Shown here one piece after another: positions 1 to 5,211 of a DNA stretch of 5,211 nt. A program made the translations under genes and the position numbers. The notes under the pieces are model-generated. The model was not told the DNA's origin, did not search any database, and was given only the letters and a program-made list of their open reading frames with translations. Each line of letters starts with the position of its first letter. Within the stretch, counting starts at the first letter, position 1. Source of the stretch: CAYSLA01 sp964431685 (GTDB lineage Bacteria; Armatimonadota; UBA5829); NCBI GenBank assembly GCA_964431685.1, contig CAYSLA010000213.1, positions 1-5,211 of the forward strand. Direction: 5' to 3'.

Positions 1-471
1 GTAGGACAACCATCCCTTCACTGGAGCCGCCTGCAGCACACTCGGGAGATGGTCAACCAGCGAGACCTCTCTGCGCATCACGGTATCGAGGACTGTCCCC
101 GCTCTGTTTGATAGATTCACTCTCTTTTCGAGAATCACGCTGTCACTGCTCTGCGAGACGACCGTGAAAGGTTCATTGTTGATTGCTGGTTGGACCCTCC
201 AAGTGTCGCCATCGTAGTTGAAACCGAACCTGCCTCCTTCGGGTGCCGGCCAGATGGTGCCTCCGCCGAAGTTGTTGAAAGGCTGGTTGGGGTTCTTTAT
301 ACATTCCATGTCCATCCGATGCGGGGCGATGCCGCAAACGCTCGCAAATGTCCTCCCGCCCATGTCGGGGCACACAAGCACGCTGTCAGCATCCTTTACC
401 AGCTCAACAGACGTGTCCTTCTTGATATCGCGAAGCAACCGAAAACTCGCGCTTTCCGTGAAATCTGCCAA
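1..471 (-). CDS. Galactose-mutarotase-like (DUF4380/DUF6786-type) protein, 3' end beyond window
   Basis: This open frame spans 157 codons with no stop and continues past the left edge. It starts at TTG (469-471), with GGAGG exactly 9 nt upstream (481-485 on the complement). The ATG at 487-485 is in another frame and stops after 27 codons, and the first in-frame ATG is at residue 37, inside the conserved core, so TTG is the best start. No signal peptide or membrane segment is seen, so the protein is probably cytoplasmic. Visible features are a beta-rich pattern, a PDMGGR turn at residues 35-40, FNNFGGGTIWPAPEGGRFGF at about 65-84, and W91/P95 in a WRVQPAIN stretch. The GG(x)W..PEGG pattern resembles uncharacterised aldose-1-epimerase/galactose-mutarotase superfamily proteins, in which the domain binds or epimerises sugars. 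That assignment is from memory of the family and not tested. It is transcribed divergently from the glycoside-hydrolase-like gene, which fits sugar metabolism. The reality of the gene is much surer than its function. Confidence 0.82.
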   Translation of the reverse strand, partial: MADFTESASFRLLRDIKKDTSVELVKDADSVLVCPDMGGRTFASVCGIAPHRMDMECIKNPNQPFNNFGGGTIWPAPEGGRFGFNYDGDTWRVQPAINNEPFTVVSQSSDSVILEKRVNLSNRAGTVLDTVMRREVSLVDHLPSVLQAAPVKGWLSY

Positions 472-480
472 GGTGCAATG

Positions 481-485
481 CCTCC
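481..485 (-). promoter_or_regulatory. Shine-Dalgarno site (GGAGG) deciding a TTG start
   Basis: The complement reads GGAGG here, 9 nt before the TTG codon at 469-471. No other start codon in the long open frame has a comparable site, so this ribosome-binding site fixes the start of the mutarotase-like gene. Confidence 0.7.
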
Positions 486-544
486 ATAGAGCACAGATGA
501 ACTAACGGCTTCAAGTTCGACTCTTACCCAGCCCGTTGGCTAAC

Positions 545-573
545 ATACTACCATCGGCATCCTGACTTGTCAA
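545..573 (-). promoter_or_regulatory. Sigma70-like promoter for the mutarotase-like gene
   Basis: On the minus strand there is a perfect TTGACA -35 box (568-573), a 17-nt spacer and TAGTAT (545-550) as the -10 box, 4 of 6 to consensus. TGG immediately precedes the -10, giving an extended -10 (TGn). Transcription would start near 537 and give a leader of about 65 nt before the TTG start. The location in the divergent intergenic region supports it; no experimental evidence is available. Confidence 0.6.
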
Positions 574-594
574 TCGATTTCGTGCTCTCCGGTC

Positions 595-623
595 TTGACT
601 AATGCGGCCTTATGTGGCATAGT
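595..623 (+). promoter_or_regulatory. Candidate sigma70-like promoter for the glycoside-hydrolase-like gene
   Basis: TTGACT (595-600, 5 of 6 to the -35 consensus) is followed after 17 nt by CATAGT (618-623, 4 of 6 to the -10 consensus). Transcription would begin near 630, leaving a 5' leader of roughly 75-90 nt. It is weaker than the minus-strand promoter it faces away from. Confidence 0.4.
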
Positions 624-719
624 AACACAACGACAGTGCGGCCTTGGCCTCGGCTTTCGCGGAAGCTACACGCCGAGCGACTTGCTGTCAACCAATCTTA
701 GAGAGTGATCTTACCAGTA

Positions 720-2909
720 ATGAAGAGACTTTCGCCCCTCCATAAACTGCTTGTTCGTACCAACGGTCTTCTGAGTGTTGATCGTATTGCCGGCTTCCTG
801 GGAGTAACGCCTGACGTGGTTAGAGGCTGGTTGCAGGAACTCGGCTTGCCGGATACGGATGTCCTGGATTTCGAAAGGGCTTTTCCGCTCCTGATGCGCC
901 GCACCCACGATATCCTGTCGGATGGCGACGTTGCCAGGCTTCTGGGGATGTCCGAGGAGCAGTGCCGGCAGGCGACCATGGACATGGATTTCCTTGACGT
1001 CAAACTGGGTGGCAAGCCGGAGAGCATCCCGTCTATGGACGTTTCGGCATCGGACATTGCACAGGTAGCCCAGGTCTTCCGAGAGTATGCGGGGCCATAT
1101 CTGGCCGACCATGCGGATTGGGAAAGGCCTTTCAGTTTTCTTGAGTCATTCTCGGATATTGAGTCTTCCGCGCAAACCGGAGTTGAGCCACAGGATGTTT
1201 CCGGTATCGATCTGCGTATGATGTACAGCTACACCGCTACTCACGGTGACTTCCTGCTCACTGGAGAGGATTTCTACTCCGAAGCTATACTCAGCAGACT
1301 GCGCAACCGAAGCGTCAACGCCGGATGGATGCCCGCGATACTGCGTGACATGGCTCCGAGTTCGGTGTTTCCGGAGTTTGGTAAGGGGCACGAAATACGG
1401 CTGGCCAACCTCAAAAAGCAGGTCGAACAGGCCGCGAAGTATGGCATCAGGATATTTCTTTACTTCAATGAGCCTCGGTTTATGCCTGGAGAGTTCTTCG
1501 AGAAGTACCCTGAGTGTCGCGGTATGCAGGCACACAAGTCCGGATACTACGGCATGTGTACGTCTGACGAACGTGTTCGTCAGTGGCTGAGGGAGAGCAC
1601 CGAATTTGTCTTCAGGGCAGTCCCCGGTCTCGGCGGAGTCGTCTTGATAACTGCATCGGAATACGAAACCAACTGCTACAGCCACAGATACGAGGGATCT
1701 ATGACCATAGATGACGGCCTCGGACTGATACGTAGCGAGCCGATGTGTCCGAAATGCGAGCAGAGAGGTCCTCAGGTGGTTCTGGCTGACACGGCAACCC
1801 TGATGAACGAAGGTGTACAAGCGGCCGGTTCTGACGCGCAGGTAATCCAGTGGTTCTGGGGCTGGGACTCGGTTATGGGCACTGAGGGCATCAAAGAAGC
1901 CATTAGATTGCTGCCGAAGCAAGTTGCTGCAATGGTAGACTGGGCGAAGCACACAACCTTTGAGGTGCAGGGCAAGAAGGCGCAGATAGGTGAGTATACT
2001 CTGGCGTATGTCACTCCTTCCGAGTTTGCGCAGGAGCTGATCAAGACTGCCAAGGAATTTGGGCTAAAGGTATACTCCAGATGTGCGCTCGCTACGACCG
2101 TCGAGATGAACGCGCTTCCCTACCTGCCAGTCTTCCGGAACGTAGAGACACTGATTCGCTCACTTCGCGAATGGAAGGTTGATGGTCTGTTGGGTTGTTG
2201 GATATTCGGCGGGTATCCGGGCCGCAGTATGGAGATGCTCGGTTACCGGAATGATGAGCATCCGGCACAGTCTCTGGCCCTGAAATACTACGGAGAGGCC
2301 GCAGACGAGGCCTTGCGTGCGTGGGAGTGTTTCTCGAACGGTATGAAGTACTTCCCCACTATCGTGTCAGTGCTTTACGGCAGTGCGCTCAACCCTGGCC
2401 CCGGGCTGCGGTTTCCATTGGATCCGGAACCCTGGAGACACGGTATGGTGGCGATGGCTACGGAGCAGATTGAGGAGATGTCGCAACCGCTGGGCTCAGA
2501 AGCGGTCATCTGGGGTTTCCGGCAGGTGGCGGAGAGCTTCTCTGACGGGCTTGCACATCTGCGAACAGCCGTTGCAGACTCGGACAGAGCAGAATGGACC
2601 GAAGAGAATGCTCGAGACTACCGGATATGCCAGGCCTGCATGCATCATCTGGTATCAGCGGCCAACTACTCGGAGTTCATCCTTGTCCGGAACAAATGGC
2701 TTGAGAACCCGGGTGACCAGAGCGTGCGTGGAAGGCTGCTGGAGATCATGCACGACGAGCTCGAGAACTCCAAGGCAATGCTGAACCTGGCAAAGCAAGA
2801 CTCGAGGATCGGCTACGAGGGAGCCATTGGCTATTTCTACACCCCGATGGAGATCATCGAGAAGATGTACGACCTCCAGTGTGGAATCGAAGAAGTCAAC
2901 GCCCGTTAG
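720..2909 (+). CDS. Cytoplasmic GH20-like TIM-barrel glycoside hydrolase with N-terminal helix-turn-helix-like segments
   Basis: This is a 729-residue protein if it starts at ATG 720. GTG 705, in frame and 5 codons upstream, is the alternative. Neither has a strong ribosome-binding site: GAGAG lies 14 nt before the ATG, and the GTG has none at normal spacing. No signal peptide is visible, so it acts in the cytoplasm. Residues 19-41 (LSVDRIAGFLGVTPDVVRGW...) and 67-90 (LSDGDVARLLGMSEEQ...) look like two helix-turn-helix units. From about 165 onward the protein resembles uncharacterised glycoside hydrolases of the GH20-like TIM-barrel type. Landmarks are LRDMAPSSVFPEFG (208-221), LYFNEPRFMP (247-256), ITASEYETNCYSH (310-322), CPKC (343-346), WFWGWD (378-383) and GCWIFGGYPG (492-501). 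E314, with E251 as a possible partner, are candidate acidic catalytic residues by inference. The C-terminal 200 residues are helical. It is the first gene of a plus-strand pair. The enzyme fold is likely; the substrate is unknown. Confidence 0.85.
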   Translation: MKRLSPLHKLLVRTNGLLSVDRIAGFLGVTPDVVRGWLQELGLPDTDVLDFERAFPLLMRRTHDILSDGDVARLLGMSEEQCRQATMDMDFLDVKLGGKPESIPSMDVSASDIAQVAQVFREYAGPYLADHADWERPFSFLESFSDIESSAQTGVEPQDVSGIDLRMMYSYTATHGDFLLTGEDFYSEAILSRLRNRSVNAGWMPAILRDMAPSSVFPEFGKGHEIRLANLKKQVEQAAKYGIRIFLYFNEPRFMPGEFFEKYPECRGMQAHKSGYYGMCTSDERVRQWLRESTEFVFRAVPGLGGVVLITASEYETNCYSHRYEGSMTIDDGLGLIRSEPMCPKCEQRGPQVVLADTATLMNEGVQAAGSDAQVIQWFWGWDSVMGTEGIKEAIRLLPKQVAAMVDWAKHTTFEVQGKKAQIGEYTLAYVTPSEFAQELIKTAKEFGLKVYSRCALATTVEMNALPYLPVFRNVETLIRSLREWKVDGLLGCWIFGGYPGRSMEMLGYRNDEHPAQSLALKYYGEAADEALRAWECFSNGMKYFPTIVSVLYGSALNPGPGLRFPLDPEPWRHGMVAMATEQIEEMSQPLGSEAVIWGFRQVAESFSDGLAHLRTAVADSDRAEWTEENARDYRICQACMHHLVSAANYSEFILVRNKWLENPGDQSVRGRLLEIMHDELENSKAMLNLAKQDSRIGYEGAIGYFYTPMEIIEKMYDLQCGIEEVNAR

Positions 2910-2936
2910 GCCCAGACGTGCCCATTTCACGGCTTC

Positions 2937-2953
2937 GCCCGGCATCGCCGGGC
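2937..2953. repeat. Perfect 7-bp GC-rich hairpin in the intergenic spacer
   Basis: GCCCGGC-ATC-GCCGGGC forms a perfect 7-bp stem with a 3-nt loop, 28 nt after the stop codon of the glycoside-hydrolase-like gene and 59 nt before the metallophosphoesterase start. The plus-strand downstream sequence (actctgctcttt) is pyrimidine-rich but has no T tract, so it is at best a weak or factor-assisted terminator. It could equally be an mRNA-processing or stabilising hairpin between two co-transcribed genes. Confidence 0.55.
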
Positions 2954-3012
2954 ACTCTGCTCTTTGGAGCGTACTGCGAGTGAGGCCAGTTCCTCAACAT
3001 GAAGGGATCAAC

Positions 3013-4086
3013 ATGACGCAACCTGTCCGAATCGCAGTACTAGCTGACATTCACTTCGGCGAATCGAGCCCGTGTTCGGAGCGCCGGAGCAACCTTGCGG
3101 ATATTCTCCTGCTGCGTGCCGTCCATCGTCTGAATCGCTGGATCAAACCTGATCTCACCGTGATCCTGGGCGACATACTGGATGACGGCAATGGCCCCGA
3201 TGCTTCCGCACGTCGAGCGACACTCCATAAGTACATTTCCAAGCTGGACTCGCCGGTTGTGATTCTCCCTGGCAATCACGATGGCGACCGTGATTCGTTC
3301 TATGAGGTCTTTGCACGCCCGCCCGAGGCCGTCGACGTTGGCCCGGTCAGAGTGCTCACGTTTGATGATCCCGAAGAGCCTGGATGGAATGCCCGTCGCA
3401 CGGAGCCGGATTTGCACAGGTTGCGTGCCGAAAGGGCTCAGCATGCCGGTTCACTGGTCACCCTCCAGCACGTTCCCGTCATTCCCGCCGGCAGCGATCT
3501 ATCTCCGTACCGCTATCTCAACGACACCGCTGTCATAGACGCAATGGCTGGCGATGGTCTGACGCTGGCAATCAGTGGTCACTATCACGAGGGCCTGGAC
3601 TTGATCAAAGAAGGCTCGTGTGCGTTCTTGGCCGCTCCGGCATTGTGTGAGAAGCCCTTCTCGTTCCTGACTGTGGACATCGCGGGGAACGACGTAAGCT
3701 TCCGCCGACACGACCTCGCCATGCCTGCCGAGCTGCGTCTGCGCGACCTACACGTGCACAGNNNNNNNNNNNNNNNNNNNNNNNNNNNNNNNNNNNNNNN
3801 NNNNNNNNNNNNNNNNNNNNNNNNNNNNNNNNNNNNNNNNNNNNNNNNNNNNNNNNNNNNNCAGCACGGCGTTGCAGCCGAGATCAACTTCCACACCAAC
3901 GAACCGTCCGCCGACTTCGTTGCGATGTGCATCAGTGCGGGCGTCAAACTGGCGTTTGGGAGCGACGCCCACAATCTATACGAGGTTGGCGAGTTCCAAC
4001 CTCACCTCGACTTGCTCAGGACGTGTGGTGTCAGTGGCGATATCAACAGTGTCCTTTGGCAGCCGCCTGATGTCTCATGCATGTGA
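3013..4086 (+). CDS. Calcineurin-like metallophosphoesterase fused to a PHP domain, interrupted by an assembly gap
   Basis: It starts at ATG 3013, with AAGGGA ending 5 nt upstream. The frame stays open further upstream, but that part overlaps the preceding gene in another frame and has no phosphoesterase features. Residues 1-235 carry the metal-binding motifs of calcineurin-like phosphoesterases in order: ADIHF (D12, H14), GD (53-54), GNHD (87-90), QH (152-153) and GHYH (189-192). The same frame then runs without a stop into LRDLHVH (243-249), the HxH first motif of PHP-type metallophosphatases. The gap follows directly. After it, 74 codons in one open frame carry AAEINFHTNEP and LAFGSDAHNLYEVGEF, the typical last part of a PHP domain (metal-binding D and H in GSDAH). 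Both domains hydrolyse phosphoester bonds; the substrate is unknown. Because the N run is a placeholder, the true length is probably over 450 residues. The gene is probably in an operon with the upstream hydrolase, and its end lies 14 nt from the convergent nucleoside-hydrolase gene. A frameshift or second gene inside the gap cannot be excluded. Confidence 0.8.
   Translation: MTQPVRIAVLADIHFGESSPCSERRSNLADILLLRAVHRLNRWIKPDLTVILGDILDDGNGPDASARRATLHKYISKLDSPVVILPGNHDGDRDSFYEVFARPPEAVDVGPVRVLTFDDPEEPGWNARRTEPDLHRLRAERAQHAGSLVTLQHVPVIPAGSDLSPYRYLNDTAVIDAMAGDGLTLAISGHYHEGLDLIKEGSCAFLAAPALCEKPFSFLTVDIAGNDVSFRRHDLAMPAELRLRDLHVHXXXXXXXXXXXXXXXXXXXXXXXXXXXXXXXXXXQHGVAAEINFHTNEPSADFVAMCISAGVKLAFGSDAHNLYEVGEFQPHLDLLRTCGVSGDINSVLWQPPDVSCM
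3762..3861. other. Assembly gap (100 N)
   Basis: The run is exactly 100 N, the customary placeholder for a scaffold gap of unknown size. It falls just after the HxH motif of the PHP domain. A PHP protein of this type is usually about 230-280 residues, and only about 88 are visible (14 before and 74 after), so roughly 450-600 nt are probably missing. Confidence 0.95.
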
Positions 4087-4100
4087 GCCAGTGCGCCCCG

Positions 4101-5033
4101 TCAGCTCAGGAGTCTGCCCAGCAGGAACTCTCTGTAGCCGGGCAGGTCTTCCCATTCCGTCGCGACGTCAACGGGCTGCCCACCCTCATCGGCTACAGTG
4201 TACCCATCATCTGTCACGCTCAGGTTGACCGTCTCAACGCGGAGGAACTGCCGGCTGTAAGCCAGATGTATCGCCACAGTATCGAACAGGATTGAGGAGT
4301 GCTGATCCGGCTGTCCCGCAAGCCACTCAGAATCTGTGGTGGTGCGACTATAGTGATCGAGCCATATGCGGTAGTTCTCGAGAACGCACTGTATCAGGGG
4401 CGATTTCGAACCGCGCAACTGGGCGAGAGCCTCAGCCCCGAGGCGGACGCTGCCGCACGTGTCGAGAGGCGTGATTGTCTTGGGCCACGCCGCCGCGAAG
4501 ACTTCCTGGGCCGACTGAATGTCGCCCACCACATTCCATTCCGCGATCGCACCTACCGCATTATCGTGTCTGCGTTTCAGAGAGCCGTGCATGCCTGTGA
4601 ATCGGGCGCGCTGCGCGATCCGCGGCTCGAGTTTGAGAGCGTCCGAGATATTGGTGAGCGGACCAATGGCTATCACGGTAACGGGGTTGTCACTGTCCAT
4701 AATCGTGGAGACGATAGACTCGGCGGCGTTGGTCGTGAAACCTCCCTTGTATGCGGTCAGATCATAGCAACTGACCCATGACGACTGCGCGGAGACATAC
4801 TCGCCAAAGCAGCGACCTGCTGCGACCGGAACATCGGATCGCCCTGCTACATCGAGGATGCGAGCGGCGAGTCTGGCACGGTAAGTGGTATCCCCGGTTG
4901 CGGTGGTAACAAGACGCAGGTCGAGCTCCGGGGATTTGAGCAGCATGGCAAGCGCCCAGGTGTCGTCAATATCAGTGCCGATGTCCGTGTCAAGGATCAC
5001 GGGAATAGTCGATGACTCCAATTGTTCCCCCAT
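4101..5033 (-). CDS. Inosine/uridine-preferring nucleoside hydrolase family (IUNH) protein
   Basis: This 310-residue protein has the usual length for the family, which cleaves the N-glycosidic bond of ribonucleosides to give base and ribose, normally in the cytoplasm. The start chosen is ATG 5033. An in-frame TTG at 5090 would add 19 residues (MRAVPSHSC...) that do not look like family sequence. The ATG has only a weak purine-rich GAAAG before it. Motifs are the N-terminal calcium-binding signature ILDTDIGTDIDDTWAL (13-28), VTVIAIGPLTNI (GPLTN at 124-128), AEWNVVGD (E165, N167, D171), ITPLDTC and, near the C-terminus, SSILFDTVA (D251). The first signature has two extra residues compared with the classical DTDPGxDD, and F250 stands where many family members have His before the Asp. 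This suggests a divergent subgroup, so nucleosides may not be the true substrate. It lies downstream of another minus-strand gene (94-nt spacer), possibly in one operon, and converges with the phosphoesterase gene. Confidence 0.9.
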   Translation of the reverse strand: MGEQLESSTIPVILDTDIGTDIDDTWALAMLLKSPELDLRLVTTATGDTTYRARLAARILDVAGRSDVPVAAGRCFGEYVSAQSSWVSCYDLTAYKGGFTTNAAESIVSTIMDSDNPVTVIAIGPLTNISDALKLEPRIAQRARFTGMHGSLKRRHDNAVGAIAEWNVVGDIQSAQEVFAAAWPKTITPLDTCGSVRLGAEALAQLRGSKSPLIQCVLENYRIWLDHYSRTTTDSEWLAGQPDQHSSILFDTVAIHLAYSRQFLRVETVNLSVTDDGYTVADEGGQPVDVATEWEDLPGYREFLLGRLLS

Positions 5034-5073
5034 GTTCTTTCGTTTCTGAGCGGAGCCGAGATAGCAGGAATGG

Positions 5074-5119
5074 GATGGGACGGCCCTCAATCAAATTCAG
5101 GGTCAGAGCCCGTCCCATC
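5074..5119. repeat. 10-bp inverted repeat between two minus-strand genes
   Basis: GATGGGACGG (5074-5083) and CCGTCCCATC (5110-5119) form a perfect 10-bp stem with a 26-nt loop. On the minus strand it lies just after the stop codon at 5128 and ahead of the nucleoside-hydrolase start. No T tract follows, so it is not a classical intrinsic terminator. A second possible stem, AGCCCG/CGGGCT (5107-5112 with 5124-5129), shares bases with it and would exclude it. Confidence 0.5.
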
Positions 5120-5127
5120 GGGCCGGG

Positions 5128-5211
5128 CTAAGATGGCTGAGAGTGCTCTGTTCGCTCGAGGATAGAGATTTTCAGATCCTCGGTCAGGTTGTTGAAGTAC
5201 TCCGAGTATCC
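5128..5211 (-). CDS. C-terminal end of an unrecognised protein (5' end beyond window)
   Basis: The minus strand is open from the right edge down to a TAG stop at 5128-5130, giving 27 residues beginning GYSEYFNNLTEDLKIS and ending HSQPS. The mix of acidic, polar and helix-forming residues reads as real coding sequence, and the frame ends cleanly 94 nt before the start of the nucleoside-hydrolase gene on the same strand. I do not recognise the family from so short a piece, and chance openness over 27 codons cannot be excluded. It may be the upstream member of an operon with the nucleoside hydrolase. Confidence 0.5.
   Translation of the reverse strand, partial: GYSEYFNNLTEDLKISILERTEHSQPS

Larger units (their letters stand above)
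472..719. other. Divergent intergenic region with no gene
   Basis: About 250 nt separate the two divergent starts. I see no coding frame, RNA gene or transposon here. It holds the two outward-facing promoter candidates, whose -35 boxes lie 21 nt apart. An 8-bp palindrome AATCGATT (572-579) and the inverted repeat TGAC-TT-GTCA (563-572) both overlap the minus-strand -35 box and could be part of an operator. A 9-bp direct repeat TGCGGCCTT occurs at 603-611 and 637-645. The regulatory meaning of these short repeats is speculative. Confidence 0.6.

Noticed and set aside
190..505. Two plus-strand frames of about 95-99 codons opposite the mutarotase-like gene
   Set aside because: They are shadows of the minus-strand coding frame, have no ribosome-binding site and no family resemblance.
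603..645. 9-bp direct repeat TGCGGCCTT as a possible attachment site or operator pair
   Set aside because: It is short, with only two copies, a 34-nt period and no associated mobile-element features; it is too likely by chance to call.
1146..1952. 268-codon open frame on the minus strand inside the glycoside-hydrolase-like gene
   Set aside because: It is antisense to a well-supported coding frame, its translation has no recognisable family character, and it is explained by codon bias of the opposite strand.
2827..3012. 62-residue N-terminal extension of the phosphoesterase frame
   Set aside because: It is arginine/serine-rich, typical of an out-of-frame reading of the preceding gene, which it overlaps. 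The motif-bearing protein starts at ATG 3013 with its own ribosome-binding site.
2999..3016. Five-codon ATG-to-TGA mini frame whose stop overlaps the phosphoesterase ATG (ATGA)
   Set aside because: It could suggest translational coupling, but it is too short to judge and contains the ribosome-binding site of the next gene, so chance is the simpler explanation.
4292..4781. Plus-strand frames (60-160 codons) opposite the nucleoside-hydrolase gene
   Set aside because: The antisense translation is low-complexity and arginine-rich, while the minus strand carries intact family motifs across the same bases.

Overview
The window looks like chromosomal sequence of a free-living, carbohydrate-degrading bacterium, taken from a draft or metagenome assembly. 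It contains an exact run of 100 N. GC content is moderate (mid-50s % by eye, not counted), genes are closely packed, and TTG is used as at least one start codon. The glycoside-hydrolase-like protein and the mutarotase-like protein resemble families I associate with Planctomycetota, Lentisphaerota/Kiritimatiellota and Armatimonadota. That placement is an inference from protein style, not a phylogenetic result. No mobile element, CRISPR array, tRNA or rRNA was seen.

Layout. Bases 1-471 (minus) hold the N-terminal 157 codons of a galactose-mutarotase-like protein that starts at TTG and runs off the left edge. Bases 472-719 are a divergent intergenic region with back-to-back sigma70-like promoters, one for the minus-strand gene and a weaker one for the plus-strand genes. 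Bases 720-2909 (plus) encode a cytoplasmic TIM-barrel glycoside-hydrolase-like protein with two helix-turn-helix-like segments at its N-terminus. After a 103-nt spacer containing a perfect 7-bp hairpin, bases 3013-4086 (plus) encode a calcineurin-like metallophosphoesterase that runs, in one frame, into the first metal-binding motif of a PHP domain. The assembly gap then removes the middle of the PHP domain, and its C-terminus follows the gap. Only 14 nt later, the convergent minus-strand gene (4101-5033) encodes a nucleoside-hydrolase-family protein. Upstream of it, at 5128-5211, are the last 27 codons of another minus-strand gene that enters from the right edge.

How they may work together. 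The plus-strand pair (sugar hydrolase, then a two-domain phosphoesterase) and the minus-strand hydrolases suggest scavenging of sugars, sugar phosphates or nucleosides. The mutarotase-like protein transcribed divergently from the glycoside hydrolase fits sugar handling. No transporter, kinase or classical regulator is present, so substrate and pathway cannot be named from this window. The most notable points are the HTH-plus-hydrolase architecture, the metallophosphoesterase-PHP fusion hidden by the gap, and the altered active-site signature of the nucleoside hydrolase.
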